Below, piece by piece: positions 52,902 through 60,736 of a DNA stretch of 64,000 nucleotides; the first letter of the stretch is position 1, and each line of letters starts with the position of its first letter. The stretch is from Gemmatimonadota bacterium (GTDB lineage: Bacteria; Gemmatimonadota; Gemmatimonadetes; Longimicrobiales; Gaopeijiaceae): NCBI GenBank assembly GCA_022823225.1, contig JAJDXM010000017.1, positions 1 to 64,000 of the forward strand, read 5' to 3'. A program made the position numbers and the translations under genes. The notes beneath the pieces were generated by a model, which did no database searches, had not been told where the DNA came from, and saw only the letters and a list, made by a program, of their open reading frames with translations.

Positions 52902-54350
52902 ATGAACGAACGCGAACCCCGAAGCGATCACCTTCTCCGCCCGCGCCGTTTCCGGCGGGCCGCGATCGCCGGCGTGCTGGCCATCGCGATCATCGCCATG
53001 TGGCCCGGCGCGGCGGCTGCGGTGCAGGACGCCGCCGCGGAGACCGGCTTCATCCTCAACACGTTCTCATTCCTGGTATGGGGCGCACTCGTGATGTGGA
53101 TGTGCGCCGGCTTCACCATGCTTGAGTCCGGGTCGGTGCGGTCGAAGAACGCGTCCGTCATCTGCCTGAAGAACATCGGGTTGTATTCGATCGCGGGGCT
53201 CACCTACTTCTTCATCGGCTACGGCCTGATGTACACCGATGTAGGCAGCTTCATCGGATCTCTGGACCTCTTCTACGGCCCCTCCAGCGACGAGATCGAT
53301 CTGCTGGCGGTGGCCGGTGCCGATTCCCCGGAGGAAGGCGCGGTCGCAGCGGCAACGTCGGCTGTGGTCAACAGCAGCTCCTACTCGGTCACCTCCGACT
53401 GGTTCTTCCAGATGGTGTTCGTGGCCACCACGGCGTCGATCGTGTCGGGGGCGCTCGCCGAACGGGTCAACCTCTGGGCCTTCTTCATCTTCACGGCTGT
53501 GCTCACCGCGGTCATCTACCCGATCGTGGGCGCCTGGACGTGGGGCGGCGGCTGGCTGGCCGCGAATGGCTTCACGGATTTCGCCGGATCGACGATCGTG
53601 CACTCGACCGGCGGCTGGGCCGCGCTGGCGGGTGCCCTGGTGGTGGGGCCAAGGTGGGGCAAGTTCCGCAAGGACGGCTCGGTGAAGCTGACCCCGCCGT
53701 CGAACATCCCCGCGGTGACGCTGGGGGTGTTCATCCTCTGGCTGGGGTGGTTCGGATTCAACGGAGGGTCGGTGCTGGCGCTAGACAGCGCGGCCAACGC
53801 CGTCCTGATGAGCAACGTCCTCGTCAACACCAACCTGGCGGCCGCGGCCGGCGTGATCACCGCGATCATGGTGTCGCGGCCGATACTCGGGCGCACCGAT
53901 CTCTTCGCGGGGCTGAACGGGGCCATCGCCGGGCTGGTGGCGATCACCGCGGGGCCGGATATCGTGGACGCCCGCCTGGCAATCATGATCGGCGCGGTCG
54001 GCGCCCTGCTCTGCACCGCCGGTCTGAAACTGCTGGAGCGCGCGCGGATCGACGACGTCGTCGGAGCCGTTCCCGCGCACCTCTTTGCAGGAGTCTGGGG
54101 CACCTTGGCGGTGGGCATCGCCGCGGGAGGCAACTTCCTGTGGCAGCTCATCGGCGTCGTCGCCGTCGGCGCCTTCGTCTTCACCGTCTCGTGGGTCCTG
54201 TGGACCGTGCTGGAGAAGACGATCGGCGTACGGGTCTCCAGGGAAGTCGAGGAGATGGGACAGGACTCCGCGGAACTGGGGATTGACGCATATCCGGAGT
54301 TCGTGCTCATGGTCGACCCGGACGACGGAACCGACTACCGCGACTTGTAG
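52902..54350 (+). CDS. amt: Ammonium transporter (Amt/MEP/Rh family)
   Basis: This ammonium channel/transporter has 482 residues and 11 TM segments after a signal-like N-terminus (WPGAAAAVQDAAAE). The Amt signatures are MLESGSVRSKNASVICLKN, FFQMVFVATTASIVSGALAE, STIVHSTGGWAALAGALVVG (the first pore histidine, about residue 235) and VPAHLFAGVWGTLAVG (the second). An acidic insert (SPEEGAVAAATS) occupies an extracellular loop. No PII (GlnK) gene follows, which is unusual. The next three genes are the ATP-grasp, alpha-E and transglutaminase trio. Confidence 0.95.
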   Translation: MNEREPRSDHLLRPRRFRRAAIAGVLAIAIIAMWPGAAAAVQDAAAETGFILNTFSFLVWGALVMWMCAGFTMLESGSVRSKNASVICLKNIGLYSIAGLTYFFIGYGLMYTDVGSFIGSLDLFYGPSSDEIDLLAVAGADSPEEGAVAAATSAVVNSSSYSVTSDWFFQMVFVATTASIVSGALAERVNLWAFFIFTAVLTAVIYPIVGAWTWGGGWLAANGFTDFAGSTIVHSTGGWAALAGALVVGPRWGKFRKDGSVKLTPPSNIPAVTLGVFILWLGWFGFNGGSVLALDSAANAVLMSNVLVNTNLAAAAGVITAIMVSRPILGRTDLFAGLNGAIAGLVAITAGPDIVDARLAIMIGAVGALLCTAGLKLLERARIDDVVGAVPAHLFAGVWGTLAVGIAAGGNFLWQLIGVVAVGAFVFTVSWVLWTVLEKTIGVRVSREVEEMGQDSAELGIDAYPEFVLMVDPDDGTDYRDL

Positions 54351-54416
54351 CCCGTGGATCGTCGCCGAGTGGCACCGGGGGCGTCGAGACGCCGGGCCGG
54401 CCAGCAGGTGGCCTCC

Positions 54417-55937
54417 GTGTCCGACTCCATCAGAACGTCGCTCGACGAGCGATTCAGCGAAGAGCCCCGGGCCTGGTCCGCCGGGTCCGGGGCCTTCGCA
54501 CACTATGATCTCGATTCCGGGATCTACGACGAGATGTTCCGGCCCGACGGGTGGCCCCGGGAGTCCTCGCGCCTCCTGGGTGCCGCACTCGCGCGGGCGT
54601 CGTCGGAGGACCTCGCCGCACTGCAGGACGGCGTGGCGCGCCGCTTCCTTCACGAAGGCATCACCTTCACCGTACTGGGGCGGCGGGAACTGTCCGAGCA
54701 GATCATCCCGATCGACTGCGTCCCCCGGGTTCTGACCGCCGAGGAGTGGGATCACATCGACCGGGGACTTCGGCAGCGCCTGACCGCACTCAACCTGTTC
54801 CTCGCGGATATCTACAACGACGGGCGGTCGCTGCGCGACGGCATCGTACCCGAGGATCTGGTGCTGGGATGTCCACAGTACCGGGTCGAGATGCGCGGTG
54901 TGGAGGTTCCGCACGGCGCATACGTCAGCATATGCGGAACGGATGTCGTCCGCACCGCCGACGGGTTCGCGGTGCTGGAGGACAATCTGCGGGTACCCTC
55001 GGGCGTGTCGTACATGCTGGCCTGCAGAACCGCCATGAAACAGGCCTTTCCGCTCCTCTACCGGGCCCACGGCGTACGCGAGATCGCCAGGTATCCCGAA
55101 CACCTCTATTCGACTCTTGCCTCGCTGGGCAGCTGGGGCTCGTCACCCCGCGTGGCGGTCCTCACACCGGGACGCTACAACTCCGCCTACTACGAACACG
55201 CCTTTCTGGCCGGCGAGATGGGCGCAACGCTCTGCGAGGGGCGCGACCTCGTGGTCCACGACGCCGTCCTCTATGTGCGCACGGTTTCCGGGCTGAAGCG
55301 CATCGATGTCGTGTACCGGCGCATCGACGATGACTTCCTCGATCCGGTGACCTTCCGCGCGGATTCGGTGCTCGGGGTGCCCGGGCTGTTCGGCGCGTAC
55401 CGGGCGGGCAACGTGGTGATCGCCAACGCCCCGGGGACCGGAGTCGCCGACGACAAGGCGGTGTACGCCTTCGTACCCGCGATCATCCGCTATTTCCTCG
55501 ATGAGGAACCGATTCTGGCCAATGTCGAGACCCATATGTGCCGTGAGCCAGAGGGGCTGGCGTACACGCTCGAACACATCGAGGAGCTGGTCGTGAAGGA
55601 GGTGGGCGGGTCGGGGGGATACGGCATGCTGGTCGGATCCCAGGCTTCAGCCGCCGAGAGGGATGAGTTCGTCCGGCGGCTGCGCGCCGACCCCGCGAAC
55701 TACATCTCCCAGCCGGTCCTGCCGCTCTCGAGGGCGGGCTGTTTCGTGGATGGGCGCCTCGAGCCCCGGCACGTCGACCTGCGTCCCTTCGTGCTCCGGG
55801 GGCGCGACCGTATCGAGATCGCGCCGGGCGGCCTTTGCCGGGTGGCCCTGCGCAAGGGGGGGCTGGTCGTGAATTCGAGCCAGGGCGGCGGCTGCAAGGA
55901 TCTGTGGGTCCTGCGCGAGCGCGAGGAGCCGAACTGA
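54417..55937 (+). CDS. Circularly permuted ATP-grasp type 2 protein
   Basis: This ~506-residue protein carries the circularly permuted ATP-grasp domain formerly called DUF404/DUF407, a putative amidoligase/peptide ligase. Landmarks are HYDLDSGIYDEMF, QIIPIDCVPRVL, FLADIYND, ADGFAVLEDNLRVPSGVSY (ATP-grasp core), DVVYRRIDDDFLDPVTFR, and VVKEVGGSGGYGMLVG with the P-loop-like glycines. Three start codons are possible (GTG 54354, 54408, 54417); I chose the last for its weak ribosome site and family length. It overlaps the alpha-E gene by 1 nt (TGATG). The trio is known from comparative genomics but its product is unidentified. Confidence 0.88.
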   Translation: MSDSIRTSLDERFSEEPRAWSAGSGAFAHYDLDSGIYDEMFRPDGWPRESSRLLGAALARASSEDLAALQDGVARRFLHEGITFTVLGRRELSEQIIPIDCVPRVLTAEEWDHIDRGLRQRLTALNLFLADIYNDGRSLRDGIVPEDLVLGCPQYRVEMRGVEVPHGAYVSICGTDVVRTADGFAVLEDNLRVPSGVSYMLACRTAMKQAFPLLYRAHGVREIARYPEHLYSTLASLGSWGSSPRVAVLTPGRYNSAYYEHAFLAGEMGATLCEGRDLVVHDAVLYVRTVSGLKRIDVVYRRIDDDFLDPVTFRADSVLGVPGLFGAYRAGNVVIANAPGTGVADDKAVYAFVPAIIRYFLDEEPILANVETHMCREPEGLAYTLEHIEELVVKEVGGSGGYGMLVGSQASAAERDEFVRRLRADPANYISQPVLPLSRAGCFVDGRLEPRHVDLRPFVLRGRDRIEIAPGGLCRVALRKGGLVVNSSQGGGCKDLWVLREREEPN

Positions 55938-56917
55938 TGCTGGCCCGCGCGGCAGCGGACTTCTACTGGATGGGCCGGTACGTGGAGCGTGCCGAGCAGA
56001 CGGCCCGTCTCCTGGACTACCAGTTGACCCGCCTGGTCGACACCCCCGCCGAGGAGTTGGCCCGGGGATGGAGCATCCTCTACGACATCTTCGGGCTCGC
56101 CCCGCCCGGTCTGGCCAGCGATGCAGACGAAGCCGAGGCCTTTCTGATCGCGGATGCCTATACGCTGGCCGGCGCGGTGGTCGAGGACGAGACCAGGCCT
56201 GCTTCGCTGGTATCGTGCTGGGGGCAGGCGCGCGACAACGCGACGCAGCTTCGTCCATGGCTTCCGGTGCAGGTGTGGACGACGCTCAATCGCGGTTTCC
56301 TATGGCTCCGGGACACCGAGTTCGCGGCGGCGTGGGCCGTGGGACCGGCCACGCTGGTGTGCGAGGCAAGGGACCGGCTGCGGCTGTTCGGCGGGGTGGT
56401 GGACGCGACGATGTCGCGCGACGACGCATGGCGGTTCATGCAGCTCGGCTGCTTCGTGGAGCGGCTGCAGCAACAGGCGGTCCTGCTCGGCACCTGGGAC
56501 CGTTCCGGCAACGTGTCCGGCGGAAGCCCGTCCGCCTGGTGGGCCGAACTGCTGCGGATCTGCGACGCCTACGATTTCTACTGCCGAAACCGCTCGATGG
56601 TGGTCAGGCGGGATTCGGCGCTCATGTTTCTTGTTCGGAACCCGGAATTGCCGCGATCCCTGCGCTTCGCCGTCCATCAGATCGGCGAACTGCTGGCAGA
56701 CATCGACCCGCAGGGCGCGCGGTATCCCCTGGCCCCCCCGCATCGCATGGCACTTCACCTCGCAGCCTCCGTGGAGATGAGCCCCCGGGGCGGGGAGGGC
56801 CGGGGGGACGATATCGGCGACACCTTCAGCACGCTGCTCGCGGACAGCCTGAGCCTGCACGAGCTCGCAATGGCCACGTACGTCGACTATCCGGTCGAAG
56901 AGGGGCTCCCGGCGTGA
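55937..56917 (+). CDS. Alpha-E domain (DUF403) protein
   Basis: This 326-residue all-helical alpha-E protein has the hallmark N-terminus LARAAADFYWMGRYVERAEQ and LLDYQL. Later segments are RDNATQLRPWLPVQVWTTLN and WRFMQLGCFVERLQQQAVLL. Alpha-E proteins are predicted partners of circularly permuted ATP-grasp ligases. The start overlaps the ATP-grasp stop and the stop overlaps the transglutaminase GTG (GTGA), so the three are translationally coupled. Their biochemical role is unproven. Confidence 0.9.
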   Translation: MLARAAADFYWMGRYVERAEQTARLLDYQLTRLVDTPAEELARGWSILYDIFGLAPPGLASDADEAEAFLIADAYTLAGAVVEDETRPASLVSCWGQARDNATQLRPWLPVQVWTTLNRGFLWLRDTEFAAAWAVGPATLVCEARDRLRLFGGVVDATMSRDDAWRFMQLGCFVERLQQQAVLLGTWDRSGNVSGGSPSAWWAELLRICDAYDFYCRNRSMVVRRDSALMFLVRNPELPRSLRFAVHQIGELLADIDPQGARYPLAPPHRMALHLAASVEMSPRGGEGRGDDIGDTFSTLLADSLSLHELAMATYVDYPVEEGLPA

Positions 56918-57987
56918 GCGCGATCCACATGATCGAGCACGAACTGGAATACCGCTACGCGCGCGCGGTGCGCGGGTCCGTCATGACCCTGTTTGTTTCG
57001 CCTCTGGTGGATCGGCGCCAGCGGCTGCACGAGTTTTCCCTCGAGACCGAACCCGCCGGTCCCGTGTCCGGGTTCCTGGACCCCTGGGGGAACCGGGGAC
57101 ACTTCTTCGACCGCCATGCCCCGCACGACCGGCTGCGCATCTTCGCCCGCTCGCGGGTCGAGGTCGAACCCGGCGGCGGCGGCGACACCGCGGACGAAGC
57201 CGGAAGTGGGATCGATGTGGGACTGATGTTGCAGCCCAGCCGGTTCGTCAGGCCGTCGTCCGCAGTGCTGGAGGGGTTCATTTCGGCCAGCGGGATACCG
57301 CCTGCGCACGCCACCCTGGAGAGTCTCCGGAATCTCCGGTCGCGGATCTACCGGCTCTTCGAGTACGCCCCCGGAAGTACGGCGGCACACTCCCCGATCG
57401 ACCGCATTCTGCAGACTGGGCGCGGAGTCTGCCAGGACTATGCCCATGTCATGGCCTCGATCTGCCGCAGGTGGGGAATCCCGGCCCGCTACGTGTCGGG
57501 ATACCTCGCCCCCGCCCCCGGCGCAACCACGCGGGGCGAGAGCCACGCCTGGGTGGAATGCTGGCTGCCGGGGCTGGGGTGGACCGGCTTCGATCCGGCC
57601 AATGACAGCGCATGCGGCGAGCGGCATCTGCGCGTCGCCGTCGGAAGGGACTACGGCGACGTGCCACCGTCCCGCGGCATCTTCTCCGGTGCCGCCGAAT
57701 CCGTGCTCATCACACAGGTCACAATCGCAAGCCGCGGGACCGATCGCATTGCAGATGGCGACCGCGGCCTCCACGACAGCACTCTCAGCAGGAGCACCAC
57801 ACCATGCAAGACACAAAGCGACCCCTCTTCGCCCCCCTCGTCCTCTGGGTCCCCGCGATTCTCGCGGCCGCGGCCGCCGCCGAACCCGCGAGCGGCCAAT
57901 CGGCTTCGGTCGGGGCCGACGTTGTCAGCCGCTACGTGTGGCGCGGGACCGACTTCGGAGAATCCATGGCCGTTCAGCCCGCGCTGA
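56914..57987 (+). CDS. Transglutaminase-like cysteine protease domain protein with run-on C-terminus
   Basis: This protein has the transglutaminase fold (bacterial type near ATP-grasp ligases). The N-terminal beta domain starts IHMIEHELEYRYARAVRG. The catalytic cysteine is in GRGVCQDYAHVMASICRRWG (about residue 172), the His in GESHAWVECWLPGLGWTGFDP (about 210) and the acidic residue in the same block. The domain should end near VLITQVTIASR (about 270). The open frame instead continues 80-odd residues of low-complexity sequence, through the ribosome-binding region of torF and 184 nt into that gene. The GTG start overlaps the alpha-E stop. Confidence 0.85.
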   Translation: MSAIHMIEHELEYRYARAVRGSVMTLFVSPLVDRRQRLHEFSLETEPAGPVSGFLDPWGNRGHFFDRHAPHDRLRIFARSRVEVEPGGGGDTADEAGSGIDVGLMLQPSRFVRPSSAVLEGFISASGIPPAHATLESLRNLRSRIYRLFEYAPGSTAAHSPIDRILQTGRGVCQDYAHVMASICRRWGIPARYVSGYLAPAPGATTRGESHAWVECWLPGLGWTGFDPANDSACGERHLRVAVGRDYGDVPPSRGIFSGAAESVLITQVTIASRGTDRIADGDRGLHDSTLSRSTTPCKTQSDPSSPPSSSGSPRFSRPRPPPNPRAANRLRSGPTLSAATCGAGPTSENPWPFSPR

Positions 57988-58529
57988 CCTTCTCGATGGG
58001 GAACCTCGAAGCGGGCGCCTGGGGTTCCTATTCCGTCTCCAAGTCGGGCGCGGACGCCAACGAGAACGACCTCTGGGCCTCGTACACGGTCGAGGCCGGC
58101 AACGGCGCCTCGATATCCCTGGGTTTCACCGACTACTACTTCCCTTCGCCGGATGCCGAGCACGGCTTCCGGAACGCCGACGCCCACACGTTCGAGCTCT
58201 CGGTGGGCTTTTCCGGTCCCGAGAGCCTTCCGGTCTCCCTGTACGGCGGGATGCTCGTGAAGGGCGACGAGGACAACTCCGTCTACCTCGAAGCGAGTCT
58301 CCCCGTCGACGCGGTTGAAGGGGTCGATCTGATGCTGGTCGCCGGAATGGTGGCCGGAGAGAGCGGGTTCTACAAAACCGAAGGCGCCGGGCTCGTCAAC
58401 CTCGGAGTCTCGGCGGGCACGGAGGTCGAGATCACCGATTCCTTCGCGCTGCCGGTGAGCGTCTCCTGGATCGTCAATCCGGACGCGGACCGGGCGTTCC
58501 TGGTTTTCGGGGTAAGCCTGGTGCCGTAG
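57804..58529 (+). CDS. TorF/Gcw_chp-type outer-membrane protein
   Basis: This 241-residue predicted outer-membrane beta-barrel has a signal peptide (about 1-29, ending AAEPASGQ). The conserved start SVGADVVSRYVWRGTDFGES is typical of the TorF (TIGR02001/Gcw_chp) family, followed by alternating beta strands ending in FGVSLVP. ATG 57804 is inside the run-on end of the transglutaminase frame, with AGGAG 9 nt upstream. TorF-type genes are often near ammonium transporter genes, as here. Transport substrate unknown. Confidence 0.8.
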   Translation: MQDTKRPLFAPLVLWVPAILAAAAAAEPASGQSASVGADVVSRYVWRGTDFGESMAVQPALTFSMGNLEAGAWGSYSVSKSGADANENDLWASYTVEAGNGASISLGFTDYYFPSPDAEHGFRNADAHTFELSVGFSGPESLPVSLYGGMLVKGDEDNSVYLEASLPVDAVEGVDLMLVAGMVAGESGFYKTEGAGLVNLGVSAGTEVEITDSFALPVSVSWIVNPDADRAFLVFGVSLVP

Positions 58530-59109
58530 CAGCCCGCGGACCAGAGCCCCCCGGCATTCGAGCGGCGATGCTCTCGGGGCCTTGTCCACGGACTGCTGGC
58601 TGCGAGTCGGGGCGGCCGGATTCGAACCGGCGACCTCCTGCTCCCAAACCGACGAAGGACGGACGCAAATCACGGTAAGAAACCCTGTAAGTTCAGGTGG
58701 AGAAACACGATCTGCGCATCTTACCGTTTTACCATGTCGGAGTCTGCCGTTCCTAATCAGCGCGAAAAACGGGTCATTCGGACGGAATCTGGACTGACCG
58801 GGTGCCTCACGGAGATGTCTTGACAACCGGATTGTTGGTGCCGCGTTCCATGCGGTTTGGAGGTGGCACCGCAACGCGTGAGCAGGTCCTTCGCCGCCGT
58901 TGGGCTGGGTACCCATGGCGGCGGAGGGTGGTTTGCGGATGCGGTGCTGACCGTCGAGGACGGTCGCCAGTTCCGCCACGAGGTGCGCTTCATTCATCAC
59001 CGTCGGACGGCGCCTGTACGCCGAGGGCATCCCTCGAAGGCGCGTCCCGTACGCTTCCGTCGCCGAGTACTACCCACCCATCGGCGCGACCGGACTCACT
59101 CCGTACCCA
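58530..59109. other. 580-bp region with a tRNA fragment; no clear gene
   Basis: This gap lies between torF and the convergent membrane-protein gene. It holds a tRNA-Pro-like 3' fragment (58606-58650) and, beyond it, sequence with several short open frames, none convincing. The repeated word TCTTACCGT/CTTACCGTT lies near 58680-58735. It is probably the junction between chromosome and a mobile element. Confidence 0.4.
58606..58650 (-). other. tRNA-Pro-like 3' fragment (probable att site)
   Basis: On the minus strand the sequence runs from GGTTTGGGAGC (TGG anticodon-loop position) through a variable-loop GGTC and a perfect T-arm (GCCGG-TTCGAAT-CCGGC) to an acceptor half CGCCCCGAC. There is no D-arm or 5' acceptor half upstream. 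Such 3' tRNA fragments are the usual att cores of tRNA-targeted integrases. Confidence 0.6.
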
Positions 59110-59946
59110 TTAGGCCGGGCGACTGAATCGGCTCGCCAAGGCATTAGCCAGCGTCTCGATAGCCGCGTAGATCGGTTTCACGGCAAGGCCGGACGCGAAC
59201 GCGATCACGACGGGTGCCATCGCGATTGGGGCCGGGACGTCCGCGCTCGTCGCGTCGCCCCCGCCTGGAGCGGCCAACTCTCCCACAGGCGATCCGAAGT
59301 CCGTAAGGACTACGACCGCGAACACGGCGATCATAGCACCGAGGAAGATGCGCACGATATCACCCTGCTGTCGCACTCGCTCGTAGGCCTGTTCGGACAG
59401 CCTGTTGGAGAGATGCTTGGCGAGAAACGTGCATGCACCGACACTTCCCCAGAGTGCGGGGATGAGCAGGGAGTTTAGCGCTCCCAAAAGCGTCACCCAG
59501 AACCCATCGGGCCGGAGGAGGTGCGGGATCGCATGCACAACGAGAGCGATCCCGAAAAGCACGACCCCGACCCACAACGGCCGGTACGACGCGCTCCGCA
59601 GCCCAGCGGCCGCAGTGTCCAGAACGCTACGGCCGTTGACGCCACGCTTCTCGTACGTCACGCTCGCGACCTTGGCGTACGCTTCCATCAGGATCTTCCA
59701 GCTTGCCGCCGAGGGCGATGACGTGGCCTTTGCTATCGCTTCGGCAAGCGTGCCCAATGGATCCTCGCCACCTTGGATTTCGTCGTCTCCAAACAGACCG
59801 TTCCCGTGGCGGCCGACATACAGCGCGAGGGCGTTGGCCTCCTCAAGAAGTGTGTTGCCGTTCAGTTGCTCCCACGTACTCGCGTGGTCGTCATCCGCGG
59901 CATCACACCTGGGTTCGTTCTTCGGTGCTTGATCTTGTCCAGCCAT
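59110..59946 (-). CDS. Hypothetical membrane protein (island cargo)
   Basis: I do not recognise a family. ATG 59946 (GAGGAGG upstream) gives 278 residues. A soluble acidic N-terminal half (about 1-120, with LLEEANALALYVGRHGNGLFG) is followed by four hydrophobic segments: LWVGVVLFGIALVVHAIPHLL, LLGALNSLLIPALWGSVGACTF, FLGAMIAVFAVVVLTDF and PIAMAPVVIAFASGLAVKPIY. The last gene of the leftward island run, it could be a membrane effector of a defence system, but nothing diagnostic supports that. Confidence 0.6.
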   Translation of the reverse strand: MAGQDQAPKNEPRCDAADDDHASTWEQLNGNTLLEEANALALYVGRHGNGLFGDDEIQGGEDPLGTLAEAIAKATSSPSAASWKILMEAYAKVASVTYEKRGVNGRSVLDTAAAGLRSASYRPLWVGVVLFGIALVVHAIPHLLRPDGFWVTLLGALNSLLIPALWGSVGACTFLAKHLSNRLSEQAYERVRQQGDIVRIFLGAMIAVFAVVVLTDFGSPVGELAAPGGGDATSADVPAPIAMAPVVIAFASGLAVKPIYAAIETLANALASRFSRPA

Positions 59947-60045
59947 GGGCACAGCCCTCCTCGTGCAATCAACTCTCCGAGCTGTCTTGAAGTACCGGGA
60001 TCGCGACCGGGGCACTCACCCCTCTTCGCACCGTCTGACCTCCAG

Positions 60046-60221
60046 TCATTTCCACGCCAACCTCGGTTTCTCTCCACTTGAGAGTTGATCGAATGCCGCC
60101 AGCACATACCGCTGCGTCCGGTACTCTCCGAACTCCCTTATCTGATGTTGCTTGAGCGACGGGGAGGGGGTGCATTGGGCTACGTGAATCCAGGATCCAT
60201 TCGAGATCGGCCCGCCCCAGC
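60046..60221 (-). pseudogene. Decayed C-terminal end of a second methyltransferase-type gene
   Basis: The minus strand encodes ADLEWILDSRSP in one frame and then SLKQHQIREFGEYRTQRYVL in the next. These are the same peptides that end the intact target-recognition reading frame at 60.8 kb. One extra base (24 nt versus 23 nt between the two blocks) breaks the frame. It is a truncated copy, probably all that remains of a second gene or a duplication scar. Confidence 0.75.
60083..60221. repeat. Direct repeat, copy 1 (homologous to 60798-60935)
   Basis: The 139-bp copy matches 60798-60935 at roughly 80-85% by eye, same orientation, ending in an identical ~30-bp block (AATCCAGGATCCATTCGAGA and on). 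The pair flanks two small genes. Confidence 0.8.
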
Positions 60222-60251
60222 GCAGTCGTTCCGCACGGTCGCTGGTTAATG

Positions 60252-60506
60252 TCACTCCTCCGGTGGCTGGTCGCCAAACACGTCCATCACGGCACCGCGA
60301 ACCGCCTCGCTTTCCGACGGGGACGGGTCCGAATTCAGATGTTTCGCGAGGCGCGCGGCCAGCTCCCGATGGTCTTCAACCTTCACCAGAAAGAACATGA
60401 CGCGCGCTTGCTCGTATACCCGCCCTATCGCATGCCCCTGCTCGAGTGCCCTGTCAACCCATTCTCGAAACTCGCCATCGGCTTCCTTCCGGCGTGTCCC
60501 TTCCAT
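60252..60506 (-). CDS. Small unknown protein B in the modification locus
   Basis: This 84-residue protein is charged and predicted helical: MEGTRRKEADGEFREWVDRA, GRVYEQARVMFFLVKVEDHR and the acidic C-terminus DVFGDQPPEE. ATG 60506 overlaps the stop of the preceding small gene by one base (TGATG). I recognise no family. Its clean frame between two copies of the methyltransferase gene end suggests real cargo. Confidence 0.6.
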   Translation of the reverse strand: MEGTRRKEADGEFREWVDRALEQGHAIGRVYEQARVMFFLVKVEDHRELAARLAKHLNSDPSPSESEAVRGAVMDVFGDQPPEE

Positions 60507-60682
60507 CAGCCGTCCGCGACGGCTGCGGGCACCGCCGCGATGGCGGGCGGTCCGGCGTTGCGTCGTTCTTCGACTTGGCCCTTCAGTATTTCCAGGGCGC
60601 GCGCCTCTTCCGGCGTCGGTTCGGTGCGTTGCGCGAAGCCCCCGGCCAGGTGTCGGTCGGCGCGCGGGTCGGTCAGTTCCAT
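60506..60682 (-). CDS. Small unknown protein A in the modification locus
   Basis: This 58-residue product of a reading frame too short for most gene callers runs from ATG 60682 with GGGAGG 9 nt upstream. It starts MELTDPRADRHLAGGFAQRT, contains a helical PEEARALEILKGQVEERR, and ends in an Ala/Pro-rich tail. The TGATG overlap with small protein B implies coupled translation. A two-gene unit of this size is reminiscent of small regulatory or antitoxin pairs, but there is no motif to prove it. Confidence 0.5.
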   Translation of the reverse strand: MELTDPRADRHLAGGFAQRTEPTPEEARALEILKGQVEERRNAGPPAIAAVPAAVADG

Positions 60683-60736
60683 GAGTGCAACCTCCCAGGA
60701 TTGGTATTCGTGTTGGGTCGTTTACGGGCTTGCATA

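Noticed and set aside
58582-58797. Rightward 71-codon frame starting MSTDCWLRVGAAGFEPATS
   Set aside because: The GFEPATS-type peptide is the well-known reverse-strand translation of tRNA sequence; it overlaps the tRNA-Pro fragment.
58757-59126. Short frames on both strands between the tRNA fragment and the membrane protein
   Set aside because: They are mutually overlapping, lack ribosome-binding sites and show no recognisable domain.
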